Part shown: positions 26,471-34,785 of the stretch, one piece after another
Position numbering within the stretch: the stretch's first letter is position 1
Layout of the letters: each line of letters opens with the position of its first letter
Assembly: GCA_017454765.1 (NCBI GenBank)
Contig: JAFTCJ010000006.1
Span: 1 to 64,000, forward strand
Direction of reading: 5' to 3'
Length of the DNA: 64,000 bases
From: Erysipelotrichaceae bacterium
Lineage (GTDB): Bacteria > Bacillota_I > Bacilli_A > Erysipelotrichales > Erysipelotrichaceae
The notes under the pieces: model-generated
Databases searched by the model: none
What the model was told of the DNA's origin: nothing
The model's input: the letters and a program-made list of their open reading frames with translations, nothing else
Program-made: the position numbers and the translations under genes

Positions 26471-26482
26471 TTTTTTCTATTG

Positions 26483-26488
26483 TATAAT
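26483..26488 (+). promoter_or_regulatory. -10 box of the ECF operon
   Basis: TATAAT, 8 bases (containing GGG), ATG 26497. Very short or no leader. Confidence 0.55.
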
Positions 26489-26496
26489 CAAAGGGT

Positions 26497-27321
26497 ATGA
26501 GTCTGATTGAATTAAAAAACGTATCTTATTCCTACAACGACAGCACCAAGGCAGTCGATGATGTGAGTTTTTCTGTCAGAAAAGGAGACTATGTCACGAT
26601 CATCGGCCATAACGGTTCGGGCAAGTCGACGCTGGCCAAACTGATCGCCGGACTGCTGCCTGTGAAGGAGGGATCGATCACAGTCGATTCTCTGGAGGTC
26701 AACGAGGAAAACATACCGCAGATCCGCAAGCGGCTGGGCATCGTTTTCCAGAATCCGGACAATCAGTTCATCGGATCGACTGTCAGGGATGACATTGCCT
26801 TCGGTCTGGAAAACAAGCAGGTCCCTTCCGATGAGATGGAAGCGATCGTGGAAGAATATGCAAAGAAGGTCGGACTGACTGAATATCTGAACTATGAACC
26901 GCAGAATCTTTCCGGCGGTCAGAAGCAGAGAGTGGCGATCGCCGGTATACTGGCCATGAGCCCGGACATCATCATTTTCGATGAGGCGACTTCGATGCTG
27001 GACCCGAAGGGCAAGAAGGAGATCAAACAGCTGATGTATGATCTGGCCGGCGGAGACGATATCACGATCATTTCGATCACCCACGATATCGAGGAAGTGC
27101 TGCAGTCGGATGACTGTGTCGTTTTGAGCAAGGGAAAGCTTTTCATGCACGATGTACCGGAAAAGGTGTTTGCCAACGCCGAGAAACTGAGACAGATCGA
27201 TCTGGATGTACCGTTTATCGAGAATGTCAGAGAGACATTCGGAAAATATAAAATCAAGCTGAAAGCGAATGATCTGAAAGGAATGGTGGAAGAATTATGC
27301 CGATCAGGTTCAAAGCGCTGA
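26497..27321 (+). CDS. ecfA1: ECF transporter ATPase EcfA1
   Basis: A 274-residue CbiO-type ATPase. Walker A GHNGSGKST (37-45), Q-loop FQNPDNQFIGSTV, LSGGQKQR and IIFDEATSMLD are present. It forms a heterodimer with EcfA2, which with EcfT drives vitamin-specific S components such as the QueT-like protein at 41740. It overlaps ecfA2 by 25 bases. Confidence 0.94.
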   Translation: MSLIELKNVSYSYNDSTKAVDDVSFSVRKGDYVTIIGHNGSGKSTLAKLIAGLLPVKEGSITVDSLEVNEENIPQIRKRLGIVFQNPDNQFIGSTVRDDIAFGLENKQVPSDEMEAIVEEYAKKVGLTEYLNYEPQNLSGGQKQRVAIAGILAMSPDIIIFDEATSMLDPKGKKEIKQLMYDLAGGDDITIISITHDIEEVLQSDDCVVLSKGKLFMHDVPEKVFANAEKLRQIDLDVPFIENVRETFGKYKIKLKANDLKGMVEELCRSGSKR

Positions 27322-28151
27322 GTTATATCTATAACAAGGACATGCCTTATGCCCACAAGGCACTTGACAGTGTCGATCTGGACATCAGGGAAGGCATCAT
27401 CACCGCCATCATCGGCGAGACCGGTTCGGGCAAGTCGACGCTGGTTGAGCATCTGAATGCCCTGCTGTTGCCGAGTGAGGGATCTCTGGAAGTCCTTGAC
27501 TACAATATCGTTGCCGGTCAGAAACAGAAGTTTCTGAAACCGTTGAGAAAAGATGTGGGGCTGGTGTTCCAGTTTTCGGAGTACCAGCTGTTTGAGGAGA
27601 CCGTCATCAAGGACGTCGCTTTCGGTCCGATGAATTTCGGTCTGTCCCAGCAGGATGCCTTGAAACAGGCTGCTGCCGCCCTGAAGCTGGTCAAGATCGA
27701 CGAGAGTCTTTTCAATGTCTCTCCGCTGGAGCTTTCCGGCGGTCAGAAAAGAAGAGTGGCGATCGCCGGCATCATTGCCTGTGATCCCAGGATCATCGTT
27801 CTGGATGAACCGACTGCCGGTCTGGATCCCAAGGGTGCCAGAGAGATCATTGATCTGTTTGTTTCTCTCAACAGGCAGCTTTCCAAGACGATCATCATCG
27901 TCTCTCACGACAACGAGATGGTATACAACTATTGCGATGAGACAGTCGTCTTATCCCACGGAAAGGTCGTCTATCACGGTCCGACGATGGAACTGTTTGA
28001 CGACAAGAAGAAACTGAAGGAATTCGACATGCTGGAACCGCAGATCGTAAGTTTCCGCAATGAGCTGATCGAAAAGGGCTTCAAACTTTCAAAGGATGCA
28101 CGCACATTGAAGGTGATCGCCAGAGAGATCGCAGGGCAGGTGAAACGATGA
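27297..28151 (+). CDS. ecfA2: ECF transporter ATPase EcfA2
   Basis: A 284-residue partner of EcfA1. Walker A GETGSGKST (40-48), FQFSEYQLFEETV Q-loop typical of EcfA2, LSGGQKRR and VLDEPTAGLD. It starts well inside ecfA1 and overlaps ecfT by 4 bases, so the subunits are produced together. Confidence 0.94.
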   Translation: MPIRFKALSYIYNKDMPYAHKALDSVDLDIREGIITAIIGETGSGKSTLVEHLNALLLPSEGSLEVLDYNIVAGQKQKFLKPLRKDVGLVFQFSEYQLFEETVIKDVAFGPMNFGLSQQDALKQAAAALKLVKIDESLFNVSPLELSGGQKRRVAIAGIIACDPRIIVLDEPTAGLDPKGAREIIDLFVSLNRQLSKTIIIVSHDNEMVYNYCDETVVLSHGKVVYHGPTMELFDDKKKLKEFDMLEPQIVSFRNELIEKGFKLSKDARTLKVIAREIAGQVKR

Positions 28152-28948
28152 ATAACCTGGTTTTCGGCAAATATATCCCGATTGATTCTTTTATGCACAG
28201 ACTCGATCCGCGTGCGAAACTGATCGGGCTTTTCCTGATGATCGCAGCTGTCTTCGTACCGAAGAGCTGGTGGGTCTTCCTGGTGATCGGCCTGATGCTG
28301 GCACTGGCTCTGCTGATGGCGAAGATCGGCATCAAGATGATCGTTCAGTCATTCAAGCCGATGGTCATGATGATGATCTTCCTGATGGTGATCAATGCCC
28401 TGACGGTCAAGACAGGGGATGTTCTGTTTACTGTGGGACCGGTACAGGTCTATTCCGACGCTGTGTTCAATACATTGTTTGTCATTGTGAGACTGCTTCT
28501 GATGATCTCGATCACGACGCTTCTGACAGCGACGACCAATCCTCTGGATCTGACGCTGGGTATCGAATGGATCCTGAAACCTCTAGAAGTGATCCATTTC
28601 CCGACTCATGAAGTTGCGATGATGGTATCGATCGCACTGCGTTTCATTCCGACGATCATCGAGGAGACGATCCGCATCATGAATGCCCAGAAGTCCCGCG
28701 GTGTCGATTTTGAAAACGGAAGGCTTGCCGAAAAGATCTCGGCCATCCTTTCCCTGATCGTTCCTTTGTTCTCCGTGGCTTTTGAAAGAGCCTATGAACT
28801 GGCGGATGCCATGGAGGCGAGAGGTTATGTACCGGGTGCCAAGCGCAGCCGTTACCATGTCCTGAAGTTCAGATTCGTCGATTATCTTTTCATTCTGATC
28901 TGTGTCGGCGCTTTAAGCTTCTCGATCCTTTCCAGGTTTTATCTATGA
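28148..28948 (+). CDS. ecfT: ECF transporter transmembrane subunit EcfT
   Basis: A 266-residue membrane protein with about five or six helices. Its two coupling motifs are ALRFIPTIIEETIRIMNAQKS and AMEARGY near the C-terminus, which contact the ATPases. It begins SFMHRLDPRAKL, the family signature. Overlaps ecfA2 and truA by 4 bases each. Confidence 0.93.
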   Translation: MNNLVFGKYIPIDSFMHRLDPRAKLIGLFLMIAAVFVPKSWWVFLVIGLMLALALLMAKIGIKMIVQSFKPMVMMMIFLMVINALTVKTGDVLFTVGPVQVYSDAVFNTLFVIVRLLLMISITTLLTATTNPLDLTLGIEWILKPLEVIHFPTHEVAMMVSIALRFIPTIIEETIRIMNAQKSRGVDFENGRLAEKISAILSLIVPLFSVAFERAYELADAMEARGYVPGAKRSRYHVLKFRFVDYLFILICVGALSFSILSRFYL

Positions 28949-29676
28949 GATATAAAGTCACGATCGCCTATGACGGTGTCAATTATGCGGGTTTCCAGTC
29001 CCAGACCAATGCCGTAGCGATACAGGATATCATTGAAACAGCGATCGAAAAGATCTTTTCCGAAAAGATCCGCATCGTCATGTCTTCCAGGACCGATGCC
29101 GGCGTGCACGCCTACGGCCAGGTCTTTCATTTTGATTCCGATCAGATCAAGGAAGAATGGAAACTGAAGTATTCCCTGAATTCGCTGCTGCCGGATGACA
29201 TCCATGTGAGCGAAGTGAAACAGGTCTCAAAAGATTTTCATGCCCGTTATTCGGTCAGGAAGAAGACCTATGAGTATCTGATCAACATCGGTGAATACGA
29301 TGTGTTTTTAAGAGGCAGGGCCTATCAGTGTTTCTACAAGCTGGATGTCGATCTGATGAAACAGGGCGCTGCTCTGTTTCTGGGCGAACATGATTTCACT
29401 TCCTTCAACACGTCCAGCCTGAAGGATTATCCCAATCAGGTCCGTACGATCTCCGAATTCTCCATCACCAGAAAGAAGGACATCCTTACGATCAGGGTCA
29501 CTTCCAGCGGTTTCTTGAGGAATATGGTCCGCATCATGGTCGGAACGCTGATCGATCTGGGCAGGGGAAAGAAGTCCCTGCAGGACATCCGGGATATGCT
29601 GGACCACCCAAGCAAGGGTACCAGACGCTACAACGCCGATCCCAACGGGCTTTATTTAGTGAAGATTTTCTATTAG
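28945..29676 (+). CDS. truA: tRNA pseudouridine(38-40) synthase
   Basis: A 243-residue modification enzyme with catalytic Asp51 in SSRTDAGVHA and the RNMVRIMVGTL motif. The ecfA1-ecfA2-ecfT-truA order is conserved in Bacillota, though the usual rplM-rpsI does not follow here. Confidence 0.95.
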   Translation: MRYKVTIAYDGVNYAGFQSQTNAVAIQDIIETAIEKIFSEKIRIVMSSRTDAGVHAYGQVFHFDSDQIKEEWKLKYSLNSLLPDDIHVSEVKQVSKDFHARYSVRKKTYEYLINIGEYDVFLRGRAYQCFYKLDVDLMKQGAALFLGEHDFTSFNTSSLKDYPNQVRTISEFSITRKKDILTIRVTSSGFLRNMVRIMVGTLIDLGRGKKSLQDIRDMLDHPSKGTRRYNADPNGLYLVKIFY

Positions 29677-29679
29677 AAT
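29674..29679 (+). promoter_or_regulatory. -10 box, leaderless-type promoter
   Basis: TAGAAT, of which the first three bases are the truA stop codon, then 6 bases and ATG 29686. The match may be partly coincidental. Confidence 0.4.
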
Positions 29680-29685
29680 TGAACT

Positions 29686-30093
29686 ATGAACAAAAAGGTT
29701 GCCGGATTCATCTCTGTTGCCCAGCTGGTCATTGCCGTGATCATGTATTTTGCGGTGGCTTACCAGTTTGACAACGATCCCGAGATCATGAAGATACTGC
29801 CGCATACGGATTTTGAAGCGACGCTGCTGCGTCTCTCGATCTACATCATCCCCGGCATCAACATCATTTCCGGAATCTTCGGCATCACATTCAATACCAA
29901 GGGCATACTCTGTTTTGCCGGTCTGCTGGAGATCCTCAGTGCCTATCTGACGCTTTATTTCAGCGGAGAGAGCAGTCTGATGAATACCATGGGCATCATC
30001 ATGCTGGTGTTCGGGATCGTGTTCATCATCCTCGTACTGACTCTGCGGGGTCCCAAAAAAGAAAAAAAGAGAAAAAGAAAATCCCGTCGCTGA
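29686..30093 (+). CDS. Small membrane protein with a basic tail
   Basis: A 135-residue protein with four hydrophobic segments (about 5-25, 46-67, 72-92 and 100-121). It ends in a strongly basic tail (KKEKKRKRKSRR) probably in the cytosol. No recognised family. It starts 9 bases after truA without a ribosome site. Stop inside a terminator. Confidence 0.6.
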   Translation: MNKKVAGFISVAQLVIAVIMYFAVAYQFDNDPEIMKILPHTDFEATLLRLSIYIIPGINIISGIFGITFNTKGILCFAGLLEILSAYLTLYFSGESSLMNTMGIIMLVFGIVFIILVLTLRGPKKEKKRKRKSRR

Positions 30094-30106
30094 CGGGATT
30101 TATTTT
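30079..30106 (+). terminator. Intrinsic terminator
   Basis: AAATCCCGTC / GACGGGATTT, loop containing the first base of the TGA stop, tail ATTTT. Confidence 0.8.
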
Positions 30107-30111
30107 GCACA

Positions 30112-30187
30112 TGGTGCCGACTATAGGACTTGAACCTACCACCTACGCGTTACGAGTGCGTTGCTCTACCGGATGAGCTAAGTCGGC
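30112..30187 (-). tRNA. tRNA-Thr (anticodon CGT)
   Basis: Acceptor GCCGACT / AGTCGGC, D-arm GCTC / GAGC, anticodon loop CTCGTAA (anticodon CGT), T-arm GTAGG / CCTAT, encoded ACCA. The closing pair of the anticodon stem is A.C, a mismatch. It begins one base after the stop of a FemAB-like gene on the same strand, so it is probably processed from that mRNA. Confidence 0.94.
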
Positions 30188-30188
30188 A

Positions 30189-31181
30189 TCAGATCTTCAC
30201 GGTATATCTGCCGAGCAGTTTCTTTTCGCTGCAGTAGGCAAACGGATCCGTAGAATCGACTTTTATGATACCACGATTTTTGCAATCTGCACAGACTTGA
30301 TCGACGATTTCTTTTTCTGCGTTGAAAAGGTTCTCCTGATCCAGGTTCGTCTTGAACATGATGGTATAGCGGTCGGAGAAATCGGAAATGCACATTGCCG
30401 CAATGTCGGGATCTTCTCCCAGAGAACGTTCATACTTGTTGATGGTATTGAAGACCTTCTTCAGCTGTTTTGCTTCATTCTCTTTTTCGGAAAGTGCCTC
30501 GGTGTATTTATAGTCATCCTTGTGGACTCTGATGAACTGTTCACAGGCGGCGACGCTCTGTTCCAGGGCGCGCTTGCTCTTGAAACAGTCAAGCTGGGCA
30601 GCATAGCACAGTCCGTGCTGTTTCAGGTTTTCAAAGATCTTCAGTTTGTCGCTCTCTTTTCTGTCTTTGATCAGTTTTCTGAATACCGAATCATCTTCGA
30701 TGCATCTGATCTTAAGCACGACATTGGGATCGCTGAGGGCGTTTTCATGCGTACCGACATGTTCCTCATAGATACTGAGATCTTCCTCTTTTTCATATCC
30801 CAGGGCGATCAGCGTCCTGTTGACGGAATAATCGCCATAGGCGACCTGCGGTTCGATGATCAGCCTGCTGACTTTTTCCTGAAGCAGATATCCGCTCAGC
30901 ATGTCATGGAACTGTCTGAGCAATACTTCATCGTAGTAGTTGATCAGGAAACCGAACGGAGCATAGGCAACGTATTTTCCGGAAACGAAGGATTCTTTCT
31001 TCAGAAGAAGCATGCATAAAGCGATGCAGATGTCATTGTCATCCACTGCTTTTAAGAATATCGCCCTGTATCCTTTCGCCACCATCTGGTCGGCCCAGAA
31101 TGAGGTCTGATAGATCGTGGCATCCGGTTCTGCGGATACAAGCTGGTTGAATGTTTCGATATCGGTTTCGTGCAGTTTCAT
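30189..31181 (-). CDS. FemAB-family peptidyl-transferase-like ligase
   Basis: A 330-residue protein related to FemA, FemX and MurM, which add amino acids from aminoacyl-tRNA to the peptidoglycan bridge. Visible: YQTSFWADQMVAKGYRAIFL, YAPFGFLINYYDEV and a C-terminal charged helical hairpin (about 225-270, ALSEKENEAKQLKKV). It is somewhat short; most members are about 400. The gene stops one base before tRNA-Thr (CGT). Leaderless-type -10 upstream. Donor amino acid unknown; threonine is a testable option. Confidence 0.75.
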   Translation of the reverse strand: MKLHETDIETFNQLVSAEPDATIYQTSFWADQMVAKGYRAIFLKAVDDNDICIALCMLLLKKESFVSGKYVAYAPFGFLINYYDEVLLRQFHDMLSGYLLQEKVSRLIIEPQVAYGDYSVNRTLIALGYEKEEDLSIYEEHVGTHENALSDPNVVLKIRCIEDDSVFRKLIKDRKESDKLKIFENLKQHGLCYAAQLDCFKSKRALEQSVAACEQFIRVHKDDYKYTEALSEKENEAKQLKKVFNTINKYERSLGEDPDIAAMCISDFSDRYTIMFKTNLDQENLFNAEKEIVDQVCADCKNRGIIKVDSTDPFAYCSEKKLLGRYTVKI

Positions 31182-31187
31182 AAGTTC

Positions 31188-31193
31188 ATTATA
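31188..31193 (-). promoter_or_regulatory. -10 box, leaderless-type promoter
   Basis: TATAAT on the minus strand, 6 bases (GAACTT), ATG 31181. Confidence 0.6.
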
Positions 31194-31314
31194 ATATATT
31201 TTCGTTTTCTCAGTGAAGCGGAAGAGAAAGTATTGCCAGTTTTGTCAATGAAAAGGCTTAAATTGTGAAAATATGCATAAAATACGCTCTTTGTGAACTT
31301 TTTTGTGCATTCTA

Positions 31315-31323
31315 TGATAGAAT
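31315..31323 (+). promoter_or_regulatory. Extended -10 promoter of pnp
   Basis: TGA followed by TAGAAT. It gives a leader of about 33 bases before ATG 31363; no convincing -35. Confidence 0.5.
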
Positions 31324-31362
31324 TATAGCGTTTGAAATTAAGAAAGAAGAGAAAGAAGAAGA

Positions 31363-33603
31363 ATGAAAGAAGTATTCGATTATGATTTCTACGGTCGTAA
31401 GTTAAGCATCGAGACCGGTGAAATCGCAAAGCAGGCCGGAGGGTCTGTACTGGTGAGGTACGGTGACACTGTAACACTGTCGACAGCCTGTGCCTCCACT
31501 GTCGCCAAAGACAGTGATTTTTTCCCGCTGACAGTATCTTTTGAAGAAAAGCTTTATTCCGTAGGCAAGATCCCGGGCGGATTCTTGAGAAGAGAAGGAA
31601 GACCTTCCGAGCACGCAACGCTGACGGCAAGACTGATCGACAGACCGATCCGTCCGCTGTTCGCTGAAGGTTTCCGTAATGAAGTGCAGGTCGTCAACAC
31701 TGTCTTATCGACAGACAATGACTGTTCACCTGAAATGTCAGCCATGCTGGGTGCATCTCTGGCCATCTGCATTTCCAATATTCCGTTTGACGGTCCGATC
31801 GCCGGTGTCAAGGTTGCCTATGTTGACGGCCAGTTCGTCGTCAATCCGACTGTGGAACAGCTGTCCAGATCCCTGATCGATCTGACTGTTGCCGGTACGA
31901 AGGAAGCGCTGAACATGGTGGAAGCCGGAGCTCATGAGGTGAGCGAAGAGCTGATGCTGGATGCGCTGATGTTCGGCCATGAGAAGGTCAGAGAACTCTG
32001 TGAGATCGAGGAACAGATCATTGCCAAGGTCGGCAAGGAAAAGATGGAAGTCGTTCTTTATGAGATCGACGAGAGAGTCAAGGACTATGTCAATGAAAAC
32101 GGCAAGAAGAGACTGGAAGAAGCTGTTTCGATCCATGACAAGCTGGAGTCCTATGCCGCTCAGGAAAACATCACCAATGAGATGAAAGAACATTTCGCAA
32201 ACGACAGCGAGCTGAGTGAAAAAGAAGCAGACAAGCTGGTCAAGCAGACCGGTGAATATTGCACACAGATCATCGCCGATGAAGTCAGAAGACTGATCTC
32301 CGATGAAAAGATCAGACCTGACGGAAGAGCGCTTGACGAGATCAGACCGCTTGATTCGCAAGTTGATCTGCTGCCCAGAGTACATGGTTCAGCCATGTTT
32401 ACCCGCGGACAGACACAGGTCATTTCCGTTACGACATTAGGTCCTCTGGGTGATAATCAGATCATCGATGATCTGACGGATGTCGAAGAGAAGAGATTCA
32501 TGCATCACTACAACTTCCCGCCTTACTGTGTCGGTGAAGTCGGCAGAATGGGTACACCGGGCAGAAGAGAGATCGGTCACGGTGCGCTGGGCGAAAGAGC
32601 TCTGCTGCAGGTCCTTCCGAGTGAGGAAGAGTTCCCGTATGCGATCAGAACAGTCGCTGAAGTCCTGGAATCCAACGGTTCCAGCTCACAGGCTTCGATC
32701 TGTGCCGGTTCCATGTCTCTGATGGCAGCCGGTGTTCCGATCAAGGCTCCTGTTGCCGGTGTGGCAATGGGCCTGATCACGACAGGTGAGAACTATTCGA
32801 TCCTGACAGATATCCAGGGTATGGAAGACCACTACGGCGATATGGATTTCAAGGTCGCCGGAACAAGAGAAGGCATCACTGCCTTACAGATGGATATCAA
32901 GTGCAAGGGTATCACCAGAGAGATCTTCGAAGAAGCACTCGCACAGGCTCACAAGGGCAGGATGGAGATCCTGGACAACATGGCAACAGCGATCGCTGAA
33001 CCGAGAAGCGAAGTCAGCAAGTATGCTCCGAAGATGGTCACCTTCATGATCCCGACAGACAAGATCAGAGAAGTCATCGGTACCGGTGGTAAGGTGATCA
33101 ACGATATCATTGAGAAATGCGATGATGTCAAGATCGATATCGATGATGACGGCAAAGTCGTTATCTACCATACTTCCAAGGAAGCCATTGAAAAGGCCAA
33201 GGGCATGATCGATGAAATCACAAGAGAAGCGAAGATCGGTGAGATCTACGACGCAACTGTTGTCAGACTTGAGAAGTTCGGTGCTTTCGTTGAACTGTTC
33301 AAGGGCCAGGATGCGCTCTTACACGTCTCCAAGATCTCTCATGAGAGAGTCGACAAGCCGGAGAGCGTTCTGAAGATCGGTGACAAGATCAGAGTCAAGG
33401 TCATGGAGATCGATGAGAAGGGCAGAGTCAATGTTTCCGCAAAGGAACTGCTGCCTAAACCTGAAAAACAGCAGAACAGCAACAAGAAAGAAAAAGAAAA
33501 CAAGAAAGAAAAAGAAGATAAGAAAGAAGAAAAGGTCGAAACGGAAGAGAAAGAAAAGAAAAAGCCTCTCGGTGAGATCAGATTCTTCGGCAAAAAGGAT
33601 TAA
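31363..33603 (+). CDS. pnp: Polyribonucleotide nucleotidyltransferase
   Basis: A 746-residue 3'-to-5' phosphorolytic exoribonuclease. Two RNase PH domains (about 1-225 and 315-545), KH domain with [13 protein letters not shown]1 domain from about 622 ([20 protein letters not shown]). After the S1 domain there is a 50-residue Lys/Glu-rich tail ([18 protein letters not shown] repeats) ending in FFGKKD. It would act in RNA decay and processing, with the tail possibly binding partners or RNA. Leader ribosome site is purine-rich rather than canonical. Confidence 0.96.
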   Translation: MKEVFDYDFYGRKLSIETGEIAKQAGGSVLVRYGDTVTLSTACASTVAKDSDFFPLTVSFEEKLYSVGKIPGGFLRREGRPSEHATLTARLIDRPIRPLFAEGFRNEVQVVNTVLSTDNDCSPEMSAMLGASLAICISNIPFDGPIAGVKVAYVDGQFVVNPTVEQLSRSLIDLTVAGTKEALNMVEAGAHEVSEELMLDALMFGHEKVRELCEIEEQIIAKVGKEKMEVVLYEIDERVKDYVNENGKKRLEEAVSIHDKLESYAAQENITNEMKEHFANDSELSEKEADKLVKQTGEYCTQIIADEVRRLISDEKIRPDGRALDEIRPLDSQVDLLPRVHGSAMFTRGQTQVISVTTLGPLGDNQIIDDLTDVEEKRFMHHYNFPPYCVGEVGRMGTPGRREIGHGALGERALLQVLPSEEEFPYAIRTVAEVLESNGSSSQASICAGSMSLMAAGVPIKAPVAGVAMGLITTGENYSILTDIQGMEDHYGDMDFKVAGTREGITALQMDIKCKGITREIFEEALAQAHKGRMEILDNMATAIAEPRSEVSKYAPKMVTFMIPTDKIREVIGTGGKVINDIIEKCDDVKIDIDDDGKVVIYHTSKEAIEKAKGMIDEITREAKIGEIYDATVVRLEKFGAFVELFKGQDALLHVSKISHERVDKPESVLKIGDKIRVKVMEIDEKGRVNVSAKELLPKPEKQQNSNKKEKENKKEKEDKKEEKVETEEKEKKKPLGEIRFFGKKD

Positions 33604-33610
33604 TGAATGA

Positions 33611-33642
33611 AAATACCGGTTCCCAGGAACCGGTATTTTTTC
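33611..33642. terminator. Bidirectional terminator between pnp and the M24 peptidase
   Basis: AAATACCGGTTC / GAACCGGTATTT, 4-base loop, T-tracts both ways. Confidence 0.88.
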
Positions 33643-34713
33643 TTATATGATTTCGATATCGTGAGGATAGCGGTTGAGGATCTCACAGCCGTCTTCAGTC
33701 ACGATGACCAGATCTTCGATGCGGCAGCCGAGTGTTTGCGGATCGTAGATGCCCGGTTCGATCGAGAAGACATTGCCGGGAACAGTCAGATCCTTGAAGG
33801 AAGCAGACACGTCGCCGTACTCATGATCTTCAATGCCGATGAAGTGACCCAGGCGGTGGGTGAAGTATTTCCCGTAGCCGCCGTTTTCGATCACGTCTCT
33901 GGCCGTCTTGTCGATATCACAGAGTCTGACACCGGCTTTCACATACTTTTCGGCATCCTCATTGGCTTTTCTGACCAGATCATAGACTGTTTTCTGAATT
34001 TCACTTGGCCCTTGTTCAAAGAAGAAGGTCCTGGTCATATCGGAGCAGTAGGAATGATAGACGCAGCCCACATCGAACAGTACGGCATCCCCTTTTTTCA
34101 GTCTGGTGTCATCCGGCATGTGATGGGGATCGGCGGCGTTTTTTCCGAACGCGACGATCGGTTCAAATGAATAGCCTTCCGCTCCCAGTTCCAGATAGAT
34201 GTCCAGCATCTGATCGGCGATCTGTTTTTCACTGACACCTTCATAGACGAGTTTTTTAAAGCGTCCCATCGCCTCATCGTTGATCTGCGATGCTTTGCGT
34301 AAAAGGTCGAGTTCTTCCTCGTCTTTGACTGCTCTGGTATGATCAACGGCGAAAGAGCCGTTCAGGAAGCCTTTTGCGATCTTTCTTTCCTGCATCGGCA
34401 GCAGGAATCTGGCTGTCAGGCATTTGTCGACGCCGAGAATGATGCCTGGATCGATATGTTCAGACAGGATCTGAAACAGATCATCACTGTCGGAATAGGA
34501 GACGATCTCTATATCATCGCTCTTATCGATCGGGAACAGTGTGTTCAGAAAGAGTTTTGTTTTCTTTCCTTTCTGCAAAAGCAGTCCCAGGAAGCGTTCT
34601 CCCGGGTAGATCTTCCTGCCGATCAGATAATAGATCGCATTGGGATCGCTCACAAGCAGTGCATCCGCATTTTCCAGTTTCTGAAGCACTCGGTCGGTTC
34701 TTGTCTGTTTCAT
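33643..34713 (-). CDS. M24-family Xaa-Pro peptidase
   Basis: A 356-residue metallopeptidase. N-terminal creatinase-like domain; catalytic pita-bread domain with metal ligands in LFDVGCVYHSYCSDMTRTFF, HRLGHFIG, SIEPGIYDPQ and RIEDLVIV. It removes or cleaves N-terminal residues next to proline in cytosolic peptides. GGAG lies 9 bases before ATG 34713. Whether it is an aminopeptidase P or a prolidase cannot be told. Confidence 0.9.
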   Translation of the reverse strand: MKQTRTDRVLQKLENADALLVSDPNAIYYLIGRKIYPGERFLGLLLQKGKKTKLFLNTLFPIDKSDDIEIVSYSDSDDLFQILSEHIDPGIILGVDKCLTARFLLPMQERKIAKGFLNGSFAVDHTRAVKDEEELDLLRKASQINDEAMGRFKKLVYEGVSEKQIADQMLDIYLELGAEGYSFEPIVAFGKNAADPHHMPDDTRLKKGDAVLFDVGCVYHSYCSDMTRTFFFEQGPSEIQKTVYDLVRKANEDAEKYVKAGVRLCDIDKTARDVIENGGYGKYFTHRLGHFIGIEDHEYGDVSASFKDLTVPGNVFSIEPGIYDPQTLGCRIEDLVIVTEDGCEILNRYPHDIEII

Positions 34714-34773
34714 AGGATATTCTCCGTTCTTCTACAATGGTATTATAGCCGATATTATGGGGAGTATTTAGGT

Positions 34774-34779
34774 TATAAT
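34774..34779 (+). promoter_or_regulatory. -10 box, leaderless-type promoter
   Basis: TATAAT, 6 bases (TGAAGA), ATG 34786. A second in-frame ATG at 34801 has GAAGGTG before it, so the true start is open. Confidence 0.5.
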
Positions 34780-34785
34780 TGAAGA

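Noticed and set aside
33450-33600. The purine-rich 3' end of pnp as a frameshift or low-quality stretch
   Set aside because: The reading frame stays open to a plausible FFGKKD end and is followed by a good terminator, so the repeat is taken as real coding sequence.
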